Program-made: the position numbers and the translations under genes
Source: Coriobacteriia bacterium
GTDB taxonomy: Bacteria > Actinomycetota > Coriobacteriia > Coriobacteriales > UBA8131
DNA length: 6,191 nt
Direction: 5' to 3'
Assembly: GCA_003509825.1 (NCBI GenBank)
Contig: DOMT01000135.1
Location: 625-6,815 of the forward strand
Notes under the pieces: model-generated
The model's input: only the letters and a program-made list of their open reading frames with translations
Databases searched by the model: none
Told to the model about the DNA's origin: nothing
Shown: positions 5,993 through 6,191 of the stretch, in pieces
Numbering within the stretch: the stretch's first letter is position 1
How the letters are laid out: each line of letters starts with the position of its first letter

Positions 5993-6022
5993 ATGGGGGA
6001 CACGAATCGTGAGGCGGTGTAG
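5993..6022 (+). other. Possible amber-terminated upstream mini-ORF in frame with pylC
   Basis: ATG at 5993 opens a nine-codon frame (MGDTNREAV) that ends in TAG at 6020-6022 and is in frame with the pylC ATG at 6026. The only ribosome-site-like sequence before it, GAGGG, abuts the ATG, so its translation is doubtful. If it were translated, UAG read-through would add an N-terminal extension of eleven residues to PylC. It may equally be chance. Confidence 0.2.
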
Positions 6023-6025
6023 GCA

Positions 6026-6191
6026 ATGAAGGTTTTGGTGTTGGGAGGGCAACTACAGGGTACTGAAATCACCTATCTGGCCAAGGCGGCCGGATGGGAG
6101 GTTACCGTGGTGGACAAGACAGAGGATGCATTGGCATCACAGCTTTGCGATCATTTCTTCTGTGCGGATATCATGACAGCCGGGTACGGGC
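6026..6191 (+). CDS. pylC: PylC N-terminus, 3-methylornithine:lysine ligase, 3' truncated by the window end
   Basis: The first 55 residues fit PylC, the ATP-grasp enzyme that joins 3-methylornithine to the epsilon-amino group of a second lysine. The start MKVLVLGGQLQGTEITYLAK and the following AGWEVTVVDK closely follow the PylC N-terminal Rossmann-like fold as I know it from Methanosarcina (LVGGKLQGFEAAYL, then VVLVDK), and DHFFCADI fits the next strand. The ATP-grasp core lies beyond the window. The ATG at 6026 has only GAGG at 6011-6014 as a candidate ribosome site, 11 nt away, longer than usual. In most bacterial clusters pylC sits between pylB and pylD; here it is nearly 5 kb from pylB, with five genes including mttB in between. 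Confidence 0.93.
   Translation, partial: MKVLVLGGQLQGTEITYLAKAAGWEVTVVDKTEDALASQLCDHFFCADIMTAGYG

Larger units (their letters stand above)
5664..6025 (+). other. mttB-pylC spacer rich in inverted repeats
   Basis: 362 nt without a supported gene. No T-rich rho-independent terminator follows mttB, no tRNA-Pyl is present (no cloverleaf with a CUA anticodon), and no B12 riboswitch box was seen. The spacer holds imperfect direct repeats (5725-5741 and 5791-5806), a two-hairpin segment (5781-5840), a perfect 16-bp inverted repeat (5871-5943) and a very short frame ending in TAG just before pylC. A promoter for pylC was not found with confidence. Confidence 0.6.

Noticed and set aside
1112..6022. 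Identical 12-mer GAGGCGGTGTAG at the pylB end (1112-1123) and before pylC (6011-6022) as evidence that pylC was cut from behind pylB
   Set aside because: No similarity extends beyond the 12 nt, and about one 12-mer match is expected by chance in a window of this size.
5664..6025. Cobalamin riboswitch before pylC or after mttB
   Set aside because: The AGCCGG and GTAGGTGC elements looked suggestive, but no B12-box (GCCACTG-like) or typical core was seen.
1..6191. tRNA-Pyl gene (pylT)
   Set aside because: I looked on both strands for a CTA anticodon in a CTCTAAA-like loop with flanking stems; the CTAAA occurrences (for example near 2715, 5668, 5718) have no cloverleaf. pylT is probably upstream of pylSc outside the window.

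Overview
The window carries most of a bacterial pyrrolysine (Pyl, 22nd amino acid) system together with a Pyl-containing methyltransferase gene. Three things support this. The pyrrolysyl-tRNA synthetase is split into separate pylSc and pylSn genes, which is the bacterial arrangement (archaea mostly have one fused PylS or a PylSn-less form). The biosynthetic genes pylB, pylD and pylC are recognisable. A trimethylamine methyltransferase gene, mttB, is interrupted by one in-frame amber codon at the conserved Pyl position. Mid-range base composition, strong Shine-Dalgarno sites and the gene content suggest an anaerobic bacterium, most likely Desulfobacterota (deltaproteobacteria), with a Peptococcaceae-type Firmicute as the alternative. 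The taxon is an inference.

Layout: the last codons of pylSc (1-53), pylB (65-1123) and pylD (1186-1992) run on the + strand as one operon. Convergent to it, with a 5-nt gap, pylSn (1998-2291) lies on the - strand behind a small cysteine-rich protein gene (2350-2676). A gene-poor spacer (2677-3226) holds small inverted repeats, a possible gene remnant and a sigma70-like promoter candidate. A MerR-family regulator (3227-4018) follows. Next come a textbook MerR-type promoter, with a 19-bp spacer containing a perfect 8-bp dyad (4063-4093), and mttB (4191-5663, amber at 5178-5180). A 362-nt spacer with several hairpins, including a perfect 16-bp inverted repeat, leads to the start of pylC (6026 to the window end).

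How the genes work together: PylB converts lysine to 3-methylornithine, PylC ligates it to a second lysine, and PylD oxidises the product to pyrrolysine. PylSc plus PylSn charge tRNA-Pyl, whose gene pylT is not in the window. The charged tRNA decodes UAG in mttB, giving an enzyme that demethylates trimethylamine to a corrinoid protein (not encoded here). The MerR protein probably switches mttB on in response to an unknown signal.

Most interesting points: (1) the MerR operator/promoter in front of a Pyl methyltransferase gene; (2) all three genes of the pylSc-B-D operon end in UAG while the four other complete genes end in UAA, and an amber triplet sits within 15 nt upstream of the starts of pylB, pylD and pylC, which suggests possible Pyl-dependent autoregulation; (3) a rearranged pyl locus with an inverted pylSn and a displaced pylC; (4) a conserved-looking Cys-rich small protein apparently co-transcribed with pylSn.
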